The notes: generated from the sequence alone by a model not told the origin. Shown: positions 16,154-24,599, counted from the stretch's first letter. The stretch: DNA of 32,516 nt from Spirochaetota bacterium (GCA_029548805.1 JAKPMS010000016.1:1-32516), one strand, 5' to 3'. Translations and numbers: made by a program.

Positions 16154-18043
16154 ATGCAGCGGTTTATCTTAAAAAATAAAAATTCTTTAGCCTTAATAAG
16201 CGGGTTTTTGATCGCGTTTGCCTTTGCGATGCATCATTTTTTTTCTTTAGACTTTATTGCCGAACTTGTGCTTATCCTAGCTTCTGTTTTAGGGTTTTTT
16301 CCGATTGCAATTTTATCTTATCAGGCTTTGCGCGTTAAGGTTGTAAGTATTGATGTTTTAGTAACGATTGCGGTTTTGGGAGCCTTTGTAATTAAAAACT
16401 ATGAAGAATCTGCGATTGTAAGTTTTTTGTTTTTGTTTGGAGCCTTTTTAGAACAAAGGACTCTTAATAAAACGCGCTCGGCGATTAAAGAGCTTGTAGC
16501 TATGGCTCCAGAAACAGCACTTAAACGTATCAGCGATGACGAATTTGAAGAAATCGATATTGATGAGGTTTGTGTCGGAGATGTCTTACTTGTAAAAACA
16601 GGAGCCAAAATTCCTGTAGACGGTCGCGTTGTATCGGGCACTGGAAGCGTAAACGAAGCAAGTATAACCGGTGAACCCTTGCCAGTGGTAAAAGATGAGG
16701 ATTCTTCTGTTTTTGCAGGCACAATTTTGGATAATGGAACCTTGTACCTTATTGCCGACAGAGTGGGCGAAAACACAACCTTTGGAAAAATAATAGAACT
16801 TGTCGAAGAAGCTCAAGATTCTAAATCCGAGGCAGAGCGGTTTATCGATCGGTTTTCAAAATATTATACCCCGGCAGTTTTAGTAATTGCAATCTTGGTT
16901 TTTGTGCTTACACGCAATGTAGAACTTTCGGTAACCATTTTAGTTCTTGGTTGCCCAGGTGCCTTGGTTATTGGTGTTCCTGTTTCAAACGTTGCCGGTA
17001 TTGGCAATGGGGCTCGTCACGGCGTGTTGCTCAAAGGTAGTGAGGTTATCAATGATTTTTCTAAAACAGACACCTTTATTTTTGATAAAACAGGAACCTT
17101 AACCGAGGGCAAACCCTTTGTTCACAAACAAATTGACTATTATCCAAAGCCAGAGCTTGCTCTACGTTGTCTTGCAAGTATCGAAAAGGAATCCGATCAT
17201 CCCCTTGCAAAAGCGGTTTTGGCAAGTATTGGCGATATTCCTCTTTATAAGGTGAGCGACACTCATGTTATTAAAGGTGAGGGGCTTATTGCGCGGCTAA
17301 GTGTTGATCCACAAGATTTTTCTAAACCAGAAGTCGAAGTCGCCGTTGGAAATAGGGCACTCATGGAACGCGAAGGGGTTTTTATAAGTGAGCAAGCACG
17401 GTTTGAAATAGAAAGACTTGAACGCGAGGGTTCTTCTTTAGTACTTACCGCACTAGATCGAAAACTAGCTATAGTAATGGGTATTCGCGACCAAATTCGG
17501 TTTGGCGTAAAAGAAGAACTACAAAGACTAAAAAAACTTAGAGTAAAAAATCTCGTCATGCTCTCTGGAGATAATCAGGGAACCGTAGATCTGGTAAGTG
17601 CTGAGTTAGGCTTTACCGAAGCTCATGGCAATATGTTGCCTCAAGACAAGGCAAGGTATGTTAAAGATTTAATTAGTAAAGGTAGGCTTGTTGCCTTTGT
17701 CGGCGATGGAGTTAATGATAGCCCGTCTTTAGCCTTGGCACAGATTGGGATTTCTATGGGTTCGGGAACCGATGTCGCAATAGAAACTTCGAATGTGGTA
17801 CTTATGAACTCGGACTTTAGCCGTTTGTCTCATGCATTAGGGCTTGCCCAAGCGACCGCTCGCAATATGAAGCAAAATATAGCCATTGCGCTAGGAGTGG
17901 TTGTTCTTCTTTTAACCGGACTTATTTTTAGCGATTTGGTAAGCATGTCAGTTGGCATGTTGGTTCATGAAGGAAGTATTTTAGTGGTAATATTAAACGG
18001 GATGCGCCTGTTAGCTTATAAAGGACGACCCGAAAAAAAATAA
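16154..18043 (+). CDS. P1B-type heavy-metal-transporting ATPase with CPG motif
   Basis: This is an integral-membrane ATP-driven metal exporter of 629 residues. The phosphorylated Asp is D311 in DKTGTLTEG, the HP motif is H349-P350 and the hinge GDGVND is at 517-522. The membrane metal-binding motif is C267-P-G rather than CPC or SPC. The last membrane segment carries H605-E-G-S, as in the P1B-4 subgroup (SPC/HEGGT, exporters of Co, Fe, Ni or Zn). The N-terminus has no HMA domain, also like P1B-4. A separate HMA protein follows at 18089. The hemerythrin-like neighbour makes iron a plausible substrate, but this is inference. The start at ATG 16154 is 15 bp after the upstream stop codon, with a weak ribosome binding site, so translation may be coupled. 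Confidence 0.9.
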   Translation: MQRFILKNKNSLALISGFLIAFAFAMHHFFSLDFIAELVLILASVLGFFPIAILSYQALRVKVVSIDVLVTIAVLGAFVIKNYEESAIVSFLFLFGAFLEQRTLNKTRSAIKELVAMAPETALKRISDDEFEEIDIDEVCVGDVLLVKTGAKIPVDGRVVSGTGSVNEASITGEPLPVVKDEDSSVFAGTILDNGTLYLIADRVGENTTFGKIIELVEEAQDSKSEAERFIDRFSKYYTPAVLVIAILVFVLTRNVELSVTILVLGCPGALVIGVPVSNVAGIGNGARHGVLLKGSEVINDFSKTDTFIFDKTGTLTEGKPFVHKQIDYYPKPELALRCLASIEKESDHPLAKAVLASIGDIPLYKVSDTHVIKGEGLIARLSVDPQDFSKPEVEVAVGNRALMEREGVFISEQARFEIERLEREGSSLVLTALDRKLAIVMGIRDQIRFGVKEELQRLKKLRVKNLVMLSGDNQGTVDLVSAELGFTEAHGNMLPQDKARYVKDLISKGRLVAFVGDGVNDSPSLALAQIGISMGSGTDVAIETSNVVLMNSDFSRLSHALGLAQATARNMKQNIAIALGVVVLLLTGLIFSDLVSMSVGMLVHEGSILVVILNGMRLLAYKGRPEKK

Positions 18044-18088
18044 GGGCAGCCCTTGCTTGGACAAGAGCCCCAAAACAATGGAGGAATT

Positions 18089-18316
18089 ATGAAAAACGCA
18101 TCGATTCAACTTGAAACCTTAACCTGCCCCACCTGCATAAAAAAAATTGAGGCAGCCTTAAAAAGCTTAGATGGTATAAAACCTGAATCTACATCGGTTT
18201 CATTTAACACGAGTAAGGCAAAATTTGAGTTTGATGAAACTAAACTTTCGATAGAAGATATCGAAAAATCAATAACCAAAATTGGCTACGAAGTACTAAA
18301 GTCAAAAGTAAACTAG
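18089..18316 (+). CDS. Heavy-metal-associated (HMA) domain protein
   Basis: The 75-residue protein is a single ferredoxin-like HMA fold. The metal site is CPTC (residues 14-17, in LTCPTCIKKIEAAL) and the usual KIGYEV stretch lies near the end. Such proteins bind a soft metal, most often Cu(I) or Zn, and deliver it to a P1B ATPase. The CPTC form departs from the commoner CxxC set (CASC, CGHC). ATG 18089 has GGAGG 3-7 bp upstream and is chosen over an in-frame codon at 18053. The protein acts as a detached metal-binding domain for the ATPase encoded 45 bp upstream, which lacks one. Confidence 0.85.
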   Translation: MKNASIQLETLTCPTCIKKIEAALKSLDGIKPESTSVSFNTSKAKFEFDETKLSIEDIEKSITKIGYEVLKSKVN

Positions 18317-18398
18317 AGAGCCAATTTCAAAAGAAACCGACTTTTGACATTAATTCCTTGGTTATGATTGTACTTGATTGGTAAAGGAGAAGTCATTT

Positions 18399-18574
18399 AT
18401 GGCTTATATAGTTCCCCAAATCTTAGTGTTAGAGCCTGTTTTGCAAAAATATTGGCATATATTGTATAGGCAAAAAAGGCTTCATACAATATATGGTACC
18501 CAAAAGAGCTGACACTAATCTTCTGGGAACTACATATGGCTTACTCAATAAAGTACAAAATGCTTATTTGTTAG
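18399..18574 (+). pseudogene. Orphan gene start split by mini-element B
   Basis: AAAGGAG (18384-18390) lies 8 bp before an ATG (18399-18401), a good initiation region with TTGACA further upstream, but the frame runs straight into mini-element B and stops after 37 codons. Beyond the element the duplicated ATGGCTTA at 18536 restarts a frame that stops at 18574, inside the 3' end of cbiB. The body of the original gene is gone. Only MAYS plus a few residues survive, too little to identify it. Confidence 0.45.
18409..18532. mobile_element. Palindromic mini-element, copy B, with 9-bp target duplication
   Basis: This 124-bp element has the same ends as copies A, C and D (TAGTTCCC ... GGGAACTA). Its terminal repeats extend about 22 bp with a few mismatches. 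A perfect inner inverted repeat, CATATATTGTAT with ATACAATATATG, flanks the centre. The 9-bp sequence TATGGCTTA occurs at 18398-18406 and again at 18535-18543, separated from the repeats by TA and CA. This is strong evidence for insertion with a 9-bp target-site duplication. Confidence 0.9.
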
Positions 18575-19578
18575 AAGGTCTTTCCTACAAATAGCAGGCC
18601 AGTAAGCAAGGAGCCCAAAACAATTACAAGCAAGCTCTGGGCGTACATAAGCAAAACAGCCCTCTTTATGTCTTTTGGTATGGCGTCTTGTCCGTTAGGG
18701 TTTAGCCATGGTTTGTCCACAAGGCCTTCTGCATAAAAAGAAGGGCCGCCCAGTTTTAAACCCAGGGCGCCTGCGTAGGCGGCTTCCGGATGGCCGGAGT
18801 TGGGGCTTTCATGGGCAAGGCGGTATGCAAAAAAGCTTTTAAGCGACGCTTTTATGCTGCCTCCGGCAATGGGCGCCAAAAAGCAAGCTGCAAAGCCGGA
18901 TACGCGTGCAGCTATCCAGTTGGCAGCGTCATCGGCCCTGGCAGACAGGCGGCCAAAGTACATATACTTTTCGTCCTTGTGCCCGAACATGGAGTCCATG
19001 GTGTTTATGGCCCTGTAAACAAAGGCAGCCCATGGGCCAAGCACAAAGGCCCAGAATAACGGGGCAGCCACTGCGTCCACAGAGCTTTCTGCAACGCTTT
19101 CTATGCATGCCCGGGCTACTCCGCTGCTGTCCAGCCTTTCTGTATTGCGCCCGACCATCATGGATACTGCCAGCCTGCCTTGCAAAGGGGCTGCCTGCCT
19201 GCCTTGGGCCTGGTCCTCTTTCAGTGCCAAGTATACTCTATAGGCATGCAAGGCCAGGTCCTTTGCGGATATGGATGCCCACACAAAAAAGCTGCCCATG
19301 GCCATTCTGGGGACGGGCCCAAAAACAGAAGCCATTTTTATTGCAAGCCATGCCAGCAGCCCGGAAGAGCATGCAATAATTATCCAGCACAAGCTGCCAG
19401 CCATGGCCTCAGCCCTGGCTTTTTTAAGCGGGCTCTTAAGGAGTAATGGGCGCAGCAGCTTTTCCAGCCGGCTAGCTGCCCTGCCCAACAGTCTTACAGG
19501 ATGCATTGCAAAAACGGGGTCGCCTATCAGGCTGTCAAGCGCAAAGGCAAAGACAATTGTTATGATTCGTTCACTCAT
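18571..19578 (-). CDS. cbiB: Adenosylcobinamide-phosphate synthase CbiB
   Basis: This is an integral-membrane enzyme that attaches (R)-1-aminopropan-2-ol phosphate to adenosylcobyric acid in the lower-loop pathway of cobalamin. It has 335 residues with several hydrophobic helices. Family motifs include GDPVFAMHPVRLLGR near the N-terminus, the central VARACIESVAESSVD and NSGHPEAAYAGALGLKLGG. The start codon overlaps the stop codon of the CobD-CbiP fusion (ATGA), and it is the last gene of the riboswitch-controlled operon. The substrate is made by the upstream CobD domain, so the two work in sequence. Its stop codon sits at the edge of the AT-rich island and of the orphan gene start. Confidence 0.93.
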   Translation of the reverse strand: MSERIITIVFAFALDSLIGDPVFAMHPVRLLGRAASRLEKLLRPLLLKSPLKKARAEAMAGSLCWIIIACSSGLLAWLAIKMASVFGPVPRMAMGSFFVWASISAKDLALHAYRVYLALKEDQAQGRQAAPLQGRLAVSMMVGRNTERLDSSGVARACIESVAESSVDAVAAPLFWAFVLGPWAAFVYRAINTMDSMFGHKDEKYMYFGRLSARADDAANWIAARVSGFAACFLAPIAGGSIKASLKSFFAYRLAHESPNSGHPEAAYAGALGLKLGGPSFYAEGLVDKPWLNPNGQDAIPKDIKRAVLLMYAQSLLVIVLGSLLTGLLFVGKTF

Positions 19579-21722
19579 AAGCCGAGTGCTGCAAGGATTG
19601 CGGGCATATCCACATTGGCTTTTACTATGGCAGCCAGTCTTGAAAGCTCCGCATCCAGCTCATTGGCCGGGTTTGCGCTCTTTGCGGCCTGCTTTTCTTT
19701 TTGGGCCTGCAAAAGCCCGTCGTCCTCTTCCGGTATTGCTAAGTTTTTTATCATGGGTATGCAGCCAAGCACCGGGTGCCCAGTGCGCTCCTTTGTCATG
19801 TTGAACGCGTCTCCAAGCAGGGCGGGGTCTCCCCTGAACTTGTTTACAACAAAGCCTGCTAGCAGCTTTAATTCCATGGGCAAAAAGCAGGCTGTGTGTC
19901 CTATAAAAGACGCAAATACTCCGCCCCTGTCAATGTCGCCCACTAGCAGCACTTTGGCGTCAGCATAAATGGCGGCTCCCATGTTTACAAAGTCGCGGGC
20001 TTTAAGGTTTATTTCTGCCGGGCTTCCGGCGCCTTCCAGAATGACAAGCTCGTAGTCCGATGCAAGCGAGTCGTATGCAGCTCTGGCAGCGTCTTTCATC
20101 ATGCTGTTAAGTGCATAATAGTCCTTTGCGCCAAGGCTTGCAAAATGCTTGCCCATAAGATATACATCCGAGCTGTAGTCGCTTTTTGGTTTTAACAGCA
20201 GCGGGTTCATGCGGGCTTCCGGTTCAAGGCCGGCTGCCATGGCTTGTATAGCCTGGGCCTGGCTTATTTCCAGCCTCCCATCCAGTTTGGCAGAAAAGCC
20301 TGACATGTTCTGTGCCTTGTAAGGGGCAAGCCTAATGCCCATGTCCCGGAAGATGCGGCAAAATGCTGCTGTTATAATACTTTTACCCGCGCCGGAAGAG
20401 CAGCCCTGTATCATAAGCGCCTTGGCGCATGGTCTGGCCCTATGGCCAGCACTGGGAGGGGTTAATGGCTTTTCTTCCACCCTCTCTTCCGGCCCAAGCA
20501 GAGTCCCAAGCGCTTCCAGGATTGCGCTGTTTTCCTTTTCTGTTCTTACTGCAATTCTTATATAAGCCGAACCTAGCCCGTAAAAGTTTTCGCAGCGCCT
20601 TATGCCTATGCCCATTTCTGCCAGGCGCATGGCAAGCGAGCTTCCGCTGCCCGCTTCTTTTGCTACTTTTACCAGGTAGTAGTTGGTGTCCGAGCTTAAT
20701 GCTGTAAGCCCTTTTATTTTTGCCAATTCTGCGGCCATGCGCTTTCGCTCTTGGCTCACAAAAGACAGGGTTTGCATGCGCCGCTCTTCTGCTTTGGGGT
20801 CGGCAAAAGCCAGGCGGGCTGCGGCTTCTGCCACAGAGTTTAGCGGCCAGTTGGGCAGCTCTTCCCGCAGAGCTATGGCCAGCTCCGGAGCGGCTATGGC
20901 ATAACCAAGGCGCAGGCCTGGTATGGCCCAGAACTTGGTCATGGACCTGAGTATGATAATGTTTTTTAAGCCCTGTTTTGCAAAAAGGTCCAGGGCGGAA
21001 TTGCCCTGCCCCGGTTCTCCATTGCCTGGAGCTGTGCATAAATCTGCAAAGGCTTCGTCTACGGCTATATAATGTTCCGGAAAACTGCCGGCCAGTTTTG
21101 GCAGTATATGCGGCCAGCCCGGAGGCATTATGCCTGTGGGGTTGTTTGGCGTGCCAAGCCACAGTATGGAGCCTGTGCCCGCAGCCTGCATGGCAGAAGC
21201 CAGCCTTGTAAAAGCTTCCTGCTCAGCGAGCTCTTTTTCAGCTTTGCCTGCGCCGGGCACGCTGGGCACGCTGGCCGCTATGGAGGCCAGAGCTGCTTGG
21301 GGGATTTGCGCCTTTACGCTGATTATTTTTAAGCCGGCTAAAAGGGATGCATCCCTGTAGCTTGCGTATGAAGGCTCTTCCACTATGGCAGATGCCAGCG
21401 GCCGCCTTTTTGCAGCAAGCCTGGCCAGCGCAAACATGAGCTCGTCCGCGCCGTTGCCAAAAACAAGGCTGTCCTTGTCAACTTTAAGAAAAGAAGAGGC
21501 AATGCTTTTTAATTCCCGGTATTCCGGGTCGGGGTAGCGCCCCGAGTCCAGCCTGCCCTGCATAAAGGCCGCATCCAGCCAATCAGGAGGGCCAAGCGGG
21601 TTTATGTTTGCGCTTGCGTCTATAATGGACGCTTCCGGAAGCCCAGATGCAATGCTTATGCCGAAAAAGTCTCCGCCATGTTTGGCTGATGGCCTAGCGC
21701 CCGGCTGTTCAGCCTGCGTCAC
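19575..21722 (-). CDS. Fusion of threonine-phosphate decarboxylase (CobD) and the N-terminal domain of cobyric acid synthase (CbiP)
   Basis: The 715-residue protein has two parts. Residues 1 to about 410 are a PLP-dependent CobD: the NPLG start motif, TPNNPTG, DEAFAD and the Schiff-base lysine K263 in SMTKFWAIPGLRLGY. They convert L-threonine phosphate to aminopropanol phosphate. Residues from about 432 to 715 match the ATP-binding synthetase domain of CbiP/CobQ: GCSSGAGKS (440-448), KAQNMSGFS, MNPLLLKP and GDIDRGGVFASF. The protein ends at the PEED motif, so the GATase_3 glutaminase domain with its catalytic Cys is missing. Full CbiP is about 500 residues. It would need free ammonia or a separate amidotransferase. 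The start is GTG 21722, overlapping the btuD stop codon (GTGA). Confidence 0.88.
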   Translation of the reverse strand: MTQAEQPGARPSAKHGGDFFGISIASGLPEASIIDASANINPLGPPDWLDAAFMQGRLDSGRYPDPEYRELKSIASSFLKVDKDSLVFGNGADELMFALARLAAKRRPLASAIVEEPSYASYRDASLLAGLKIISVKAQIPQAALASIAASVPSVPGAGKAEKELAEQEAFTRLASAMQAAGTGSILWLGTPNNPTGIMPPGWPHILPKLAGSFPEHYIAVDEAFADLCTAPGNGEPGQGNSALDLFAKQGLKNIIILRSMTKFWAIPGLRLGYAIAAPELAIALREELPNWPLNSVAEAAARLAFADPKAEERRMQTLSFVSQERKRMAAELAKIKGLTALSSDTNYYLVKVAKEAGSGSSLAMRLAEMGIGIRRCENFYGLGSAYIRIAVRTEKENSAILEALGTLLGPEERVEEKPLTPPSAGHRARPCAKALMIQGCSSGAGKSIITAAFCRIFRDMGIRLAPYKAQNMSGFSAKLDGRLEISQAQAIQAMAAGLEPEARMNPLLLKPKSDYSSDVYLMGKHFASLGAKDYYALNSMMKDAARAAYDSLASDYELVILEGAGSPAEINLKARDFVNMGAAIYADAKVLLVGDIDRGGVFASFIGHTACFLPMELKLLAGFVVNKFRGDPALLGDAFNMTKERTGHPVLGCIPMIKNLAIPEEDDGLLQAQKEKQAAKSANPANELDAELSRLAAIVKANVDMPAILAALGL

Positions 21723-22561
21723 GGCCGGCCTCTTTTGCTTTTTCTGGCCAGAGGGAGCACAAACTGCCCGTAAGCCTCATGGTTTCCATGAACAAAGCTG
21801 GTGTCGTATGCTTCTTCCAGGCGTTCCTGGCTCAATACTGAATCAGGCTTGCCAAAAACGGAGGAACCGTCCCTGTTTATTAGGAGCACCCTGTCGGCAA
21901 AGCGCTTGGCAAGGTTTACGTCGTGGAGGCTTACTGCCACGCCCTTGCCGGCTGCTGCAAGATTTTTGAGGATTTCCATAAGCTCCATCTGCCTGCCGGG
22001 GTCCAGATGGGCTGCCGGTTCATCCAGTACGAGTAGCGGGGTTTCCTGGGCAAGGGCCCTGGCTATAAGCACCCGCCTGGCTTCTCCTCCGGACAAGGAT
22101 GAATATGGCCTGTCCGCAAAATCCATGCTGTCCATAAGTAAAAGGGCATGGTTCACAGCTTCCCTGTCCGTCTGGCAGTATGGCTTTATGGGTCCCAGTA
22201 TGGAATAACGGCCCTGGCTTACTATGTCCCTTGCAGTATAGGACCATGCCGAGTTGCCAAGCTGGGGGACCCAGGCTGCCAGCCTTGCCCTGGCTCCGGG
22301 TTTAAGCCCGGATACAGGCCTGCCGGACAGCATGGCTATTCCGCCAAGGGCTGGAATAAGTCCCAGGCAGGTTTTTAGCAGGGTGGTTTTGCCCGAGCCA
22401 TTGGGGCCCAGTATTACCAGTATGCTTCCATTTTGGACCTGTAAGCTGGCATCAGCTACCACTAATTTTGGTCCGTAGCCAGCTGACAGCCCTTCTGCTT
22501 CCAACAGGCTGGTAGCGGCTGGAGTGCTACTTATGGCGGGTTTATAATAGTTTTGCTTCAT
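21719..22561 (-). CDS. btuD: Corrinoid ABC transporter ATP-binding protein (BtuD-like)
   Basis: This is the cytoplasmic ATPase of a BtuCD-F type importer, 280 residues. Walker A is GPNGSGKTT at 52-60, the ABC signature is LSGGEARR near 157, Walker B is LLVLDEP near 175, and a switch His lies in SLHDVN. It overlaps btuC upstream (ATGA) and the CobD-CbiP gene downstream (GTGA). On sequence alone it could equally serve siderophores or haem; assignment to corrinoids rests on the cobalamin riboswitch and the corrinoid enzymes in the same operon. Confidence 0.88.
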   Translation of the reverse strand: MKQNYYKPAISSTPAATSLLEAEGLSAGYGPKLVVADASLQVQNGSILVILGPNGSGKTTLLKTCLGLIPALGGIAMLSGRPVSGLKPGARARLAAWVPQLGNSAWSYTARDIVSQGRYSILGPIKPYCQTDREAVNHALLLMDSMDFADRPYSSLSGGEARRVLIARALAQETPLLVLDEPAAHLDPGRQMELMEILKNLAAAGKGVAVSLHDVNLAKRFADRVLLINRDGSSVFGKPDSVLSQERLEEAYDTSFVHGNHEAYGQFVLPLARKSKRGRP

Positions 22562-23580
22562 TTTAGCCCCTCCAGCCCGCGCCGCGCTATTTTGTACATA
22601 AAGTACGGGGCTCCTATAAGCGCTGTCATGGCGCCTACCGGCAGTTCCACCGGAGCAAAAGCCGTTCGTGCAAGGGTATCCGCAAGCACCAGCAGGCTGG
22701 CACCGATAAGTGCTGATGCGGGTATCAGTCTCAGGTGTTTGGGCCCAACCAGGCGCCTTGCCAGATGGGGCGCTACCAATCCAACAAAGCCTATAGCGCC
22801 GGCCAGCGCAACAGCCGCAGATACAGACAGGGCTGTAAAACTGCCTACCAGCATTCTTACCATATCTGGCCTCATGCCGAGGCTCCTGGCTTCTTCATCT
22901 CCCACAGCCAAAAGGTCCAGCTGGCGGGAAGAAGCCATGGACAGTACAAAGCCTATAAGCATGGCAGGGGCGCTTGCTGACAGTTCCCTGTAGCCCCTGC
23001 CGGAAAAGCCGCCCAATAGCCAAAACCATGCCTGATGCAAGCTTTTGTCTTTAAGCGCAATTATTATGGATACCAAAGCGGAAAAAAGCGAACTTAAAGC
23101 CGTGCCCGCAAGCAGCAGGCTGGCCGGATCGGACTTTAGCCTTCCAAAGCCGGCTGTAATATACACCACTACTGTTGCAGCCATGCCCCCCAAAAAGGCG
23201 GCCAGGCCAATGGCAGAAAAGCCAAGCGCCCCCTGGCTCCAGCCCAGGGCTATGGCGCATACTGCTCCAAAGGCTGACCCGCCTGAAGAGCCTATTACAT
23301 AGGGGTCCGCAAGAGGGTTTCTAAAGAGGCCCTGGAACACCGCTCCCGATGCCGCAAGGGCCGCTCCGGTGCTTGCAGCCAGGCAGGCTCTTAAAAGGCG
23401 CAAATCTACTATAAGGGCTGCTACATCGTCATTCCCTTTGCCAAAAAGCGCGGCAACAGCTTTTGCCGGGCTCAACCTTATTGCTCCAAAGCCCAGTGCA
23501 GAAATAAAGGCCAGGCCCAGCATTATAAAAAGCCCCATAAAGATTCCTGGTATGGAATCTGTCTTGTGTTTTTTTGTCAC
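22558..23580 (-). CDS. btuC: Corrinoid ABC transporter permease (BtuC/FecCD family)
   Basis: This is the membrane channel subunit of the corrinoid importer. Its 340 residues hold about ten hydrophobic segments. Family hallmarks are PLADPYVIGSSGGSAFGA in the first third and GFVGLVAPHLARRLVGPKH with a following GASLLVLADTLAR in the last third. The start is GTG 23580, overlapping the btuF stop codon (GTGA); the end overlaps btuD by 4 bp. It pairs with the binding protein and ATPase encoded on either side. Confidence 0.9.
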   Translation of the reverse strand: MTKKHKTDSIPGIFMGLFIMLGLAFISALGFGAIRLSPAKAVAALFGKGNDDVAALIVDLRLLRACLAASTGAALAASGAVFQGLFRNPLADPYVIGSSGGSAFGAVCAIALGWSQGALGFSAIGLAAFLGGMAATVVVYITAGFGRLKSDPASLLLAGTALSSLFSALVSIIIALKDKSLHQAWFWLLGGFSGRGYRELSASAPAMLIGFVLSMASSRQLDLLAVGDEEARSLGMRPDMVRMLVGSFTALSVSAAVALAGAIGFVGLVAPHLARRLVGPKHLRLIPASALIGASLLVLADTLARTAFAPVELPVGAMTALIGAPYFMYKIARRGLEGLK

Positions 23581-24476
23581 TTATAAAGGTTTGGATAAAG
23601 AATTTTTGCCATGGTCTCCACAGCTTCTATAAAACGGGGGCAGGCTCTGGCTGCCAGGTCACCGTCCATAAGGTAAATTTGTTTGGCCTTTACCGCTTTT
23701 AGGGTGCCCCAACCCGGTCGCTTGGACAGTCTTTCTATAGTAAGGGCTTCTCCGTGGGTGTCCGGGGCCATTATCCAATCGGGGTTGCGGGCCAGCACTG
23801 CTTCAAAGCTTACTATGGGCCAGTCCTGGCTGGCATCATAAAAGGCGTTGCGCCCTCCGGCAGCCACAATCAGTTCGCCTGTAAAGCTTTTGGGGCCGGC
23901 ACTCATAAGGGGTTCATCCCAGGTTTCCCAGAAAACAACAGGTTTTTGGTCTTCTTTTATGCTGGAAGTTTTGGCTTTTACTGCATCAAACCTTTTTTTT
24001 AGTTCCGCATTAAGGGCTTCGGCTTTTGCCTCGTTTCCGCTTATCATGCCAAAAAGGCTTATATTGTTAAATACGGAAACAATGCCGGAGTTTTCTGCCG
24101 CAACAAACTGCAGCCCCGCCTTTTCAAATGAGGGTATCAAAAGCTGGTGGGTATTGATGTTTCCTACAATCACATCGGGCTTTAAGGCTATTATGCTTTC
24201 TATGCTGATGGTTTTGGCAGAGAAGCCGCCTATTTTTGTTATTGACAGGGCTTCTTTTGGGTAATTGCAATAAGTTGTAACCCCTACAACTGTATCCCCT
24301 GCGCCAATTGCAAAAAGTATTTCTGTAAGTTCGGGTGACAGCGACACAATTCTAGTGGCTTTGCGGGGCAGGCTTATGCTTATGCCCCTGTCATCCTTAA
24401 ACTTGATGCTGCCCTGCCCAAACAAAAGGCTTGCCGCAAGCAGCAAAAAAATGGCTGTAAATGCTTTCTTGTTCAT
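23577..24476 (-). CDS. btuF: Corrinoid-binding periplasmic protein of the ABC importer (BtuF-like)
   Basis: The 299-residue solute-binding protein has a signal peptide at its start (MNKKAFTAIFLLLAASLLFG). The class III substrate-binding fold follows: RIVSLSPELTEILFAIGAGD near residues 37-56, then ALKPDVIVGN, and DWIMAPDTHGE near the end. There is no lipobox Cys, so it would be soluble unless retained otherwise. ATG 24476 is preceded by GGGAGGAAACA. The frame stays open for a further 56 codons upstream, but those cover the riboswitch and are not translated. It is the first gene of the operon and directly follows the cobalamin riboswitch. Confidence 0.9.
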   Translation of the reverse strand: MNKKAFTAIFLLLAASLLFGQGSIKFKDDRGISISLPRKATRIVSLSPELTEILFAIGAGDTVVGVTTYCNYPKEALSITKIGGFSAKTISIESIIALKPDVIVGNINTHQLLIPSFEKAGLQFVAAENSGIVSVFNNISLFGMISGNEAKAEALNAELKKRFDAVKAKTSSIKEDQKPVVFWETWDEPLMSAGPKSFTGELIVAAGGRNAFYDASQDWPIVSFEAVLARNPDWIMAPDTHGEALTIERLSKRPGWGTLKAVKAKQIYLMDGDLAARACPRFIEAVETMAKILYPNLYK

Positions 24477-24546
24477 TGTTTCCTCCCTGGAAATCGGCAC
24501 GCTTTTTGTGCCATCCATTGAGGAACGATTCTTGATTGGCTTTGTT

Positions 24547-24577
24547 CGATATGCGCCCCTGGGCGGGCAGAATATCG
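24547..24577 (-). promoter_or_regulatory. Hairpin in the cobalamin riboswitch expression platform
   Basis: On the minus strand CGATAT pairs with ATATCG and an inner GCCC with GGGC, forming a strong stem between the aptamer and the btuF ribosome binding site. No T-tract follows, so control is more likely at translation initiation than by termination, but the partner pairing is not resolved. Confidence 0.45.
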
Positions 24578-24599
24578 CATAACGCCTGTACCGCGAAGC

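Noticed and set aside
18536-18574. Identifying the orphan gene start as a ferredoxin from its MAY beginning
   Set aside because: Only a handful of residues survive and none is a cluster-binding Cys, so the identity cannot be supported.
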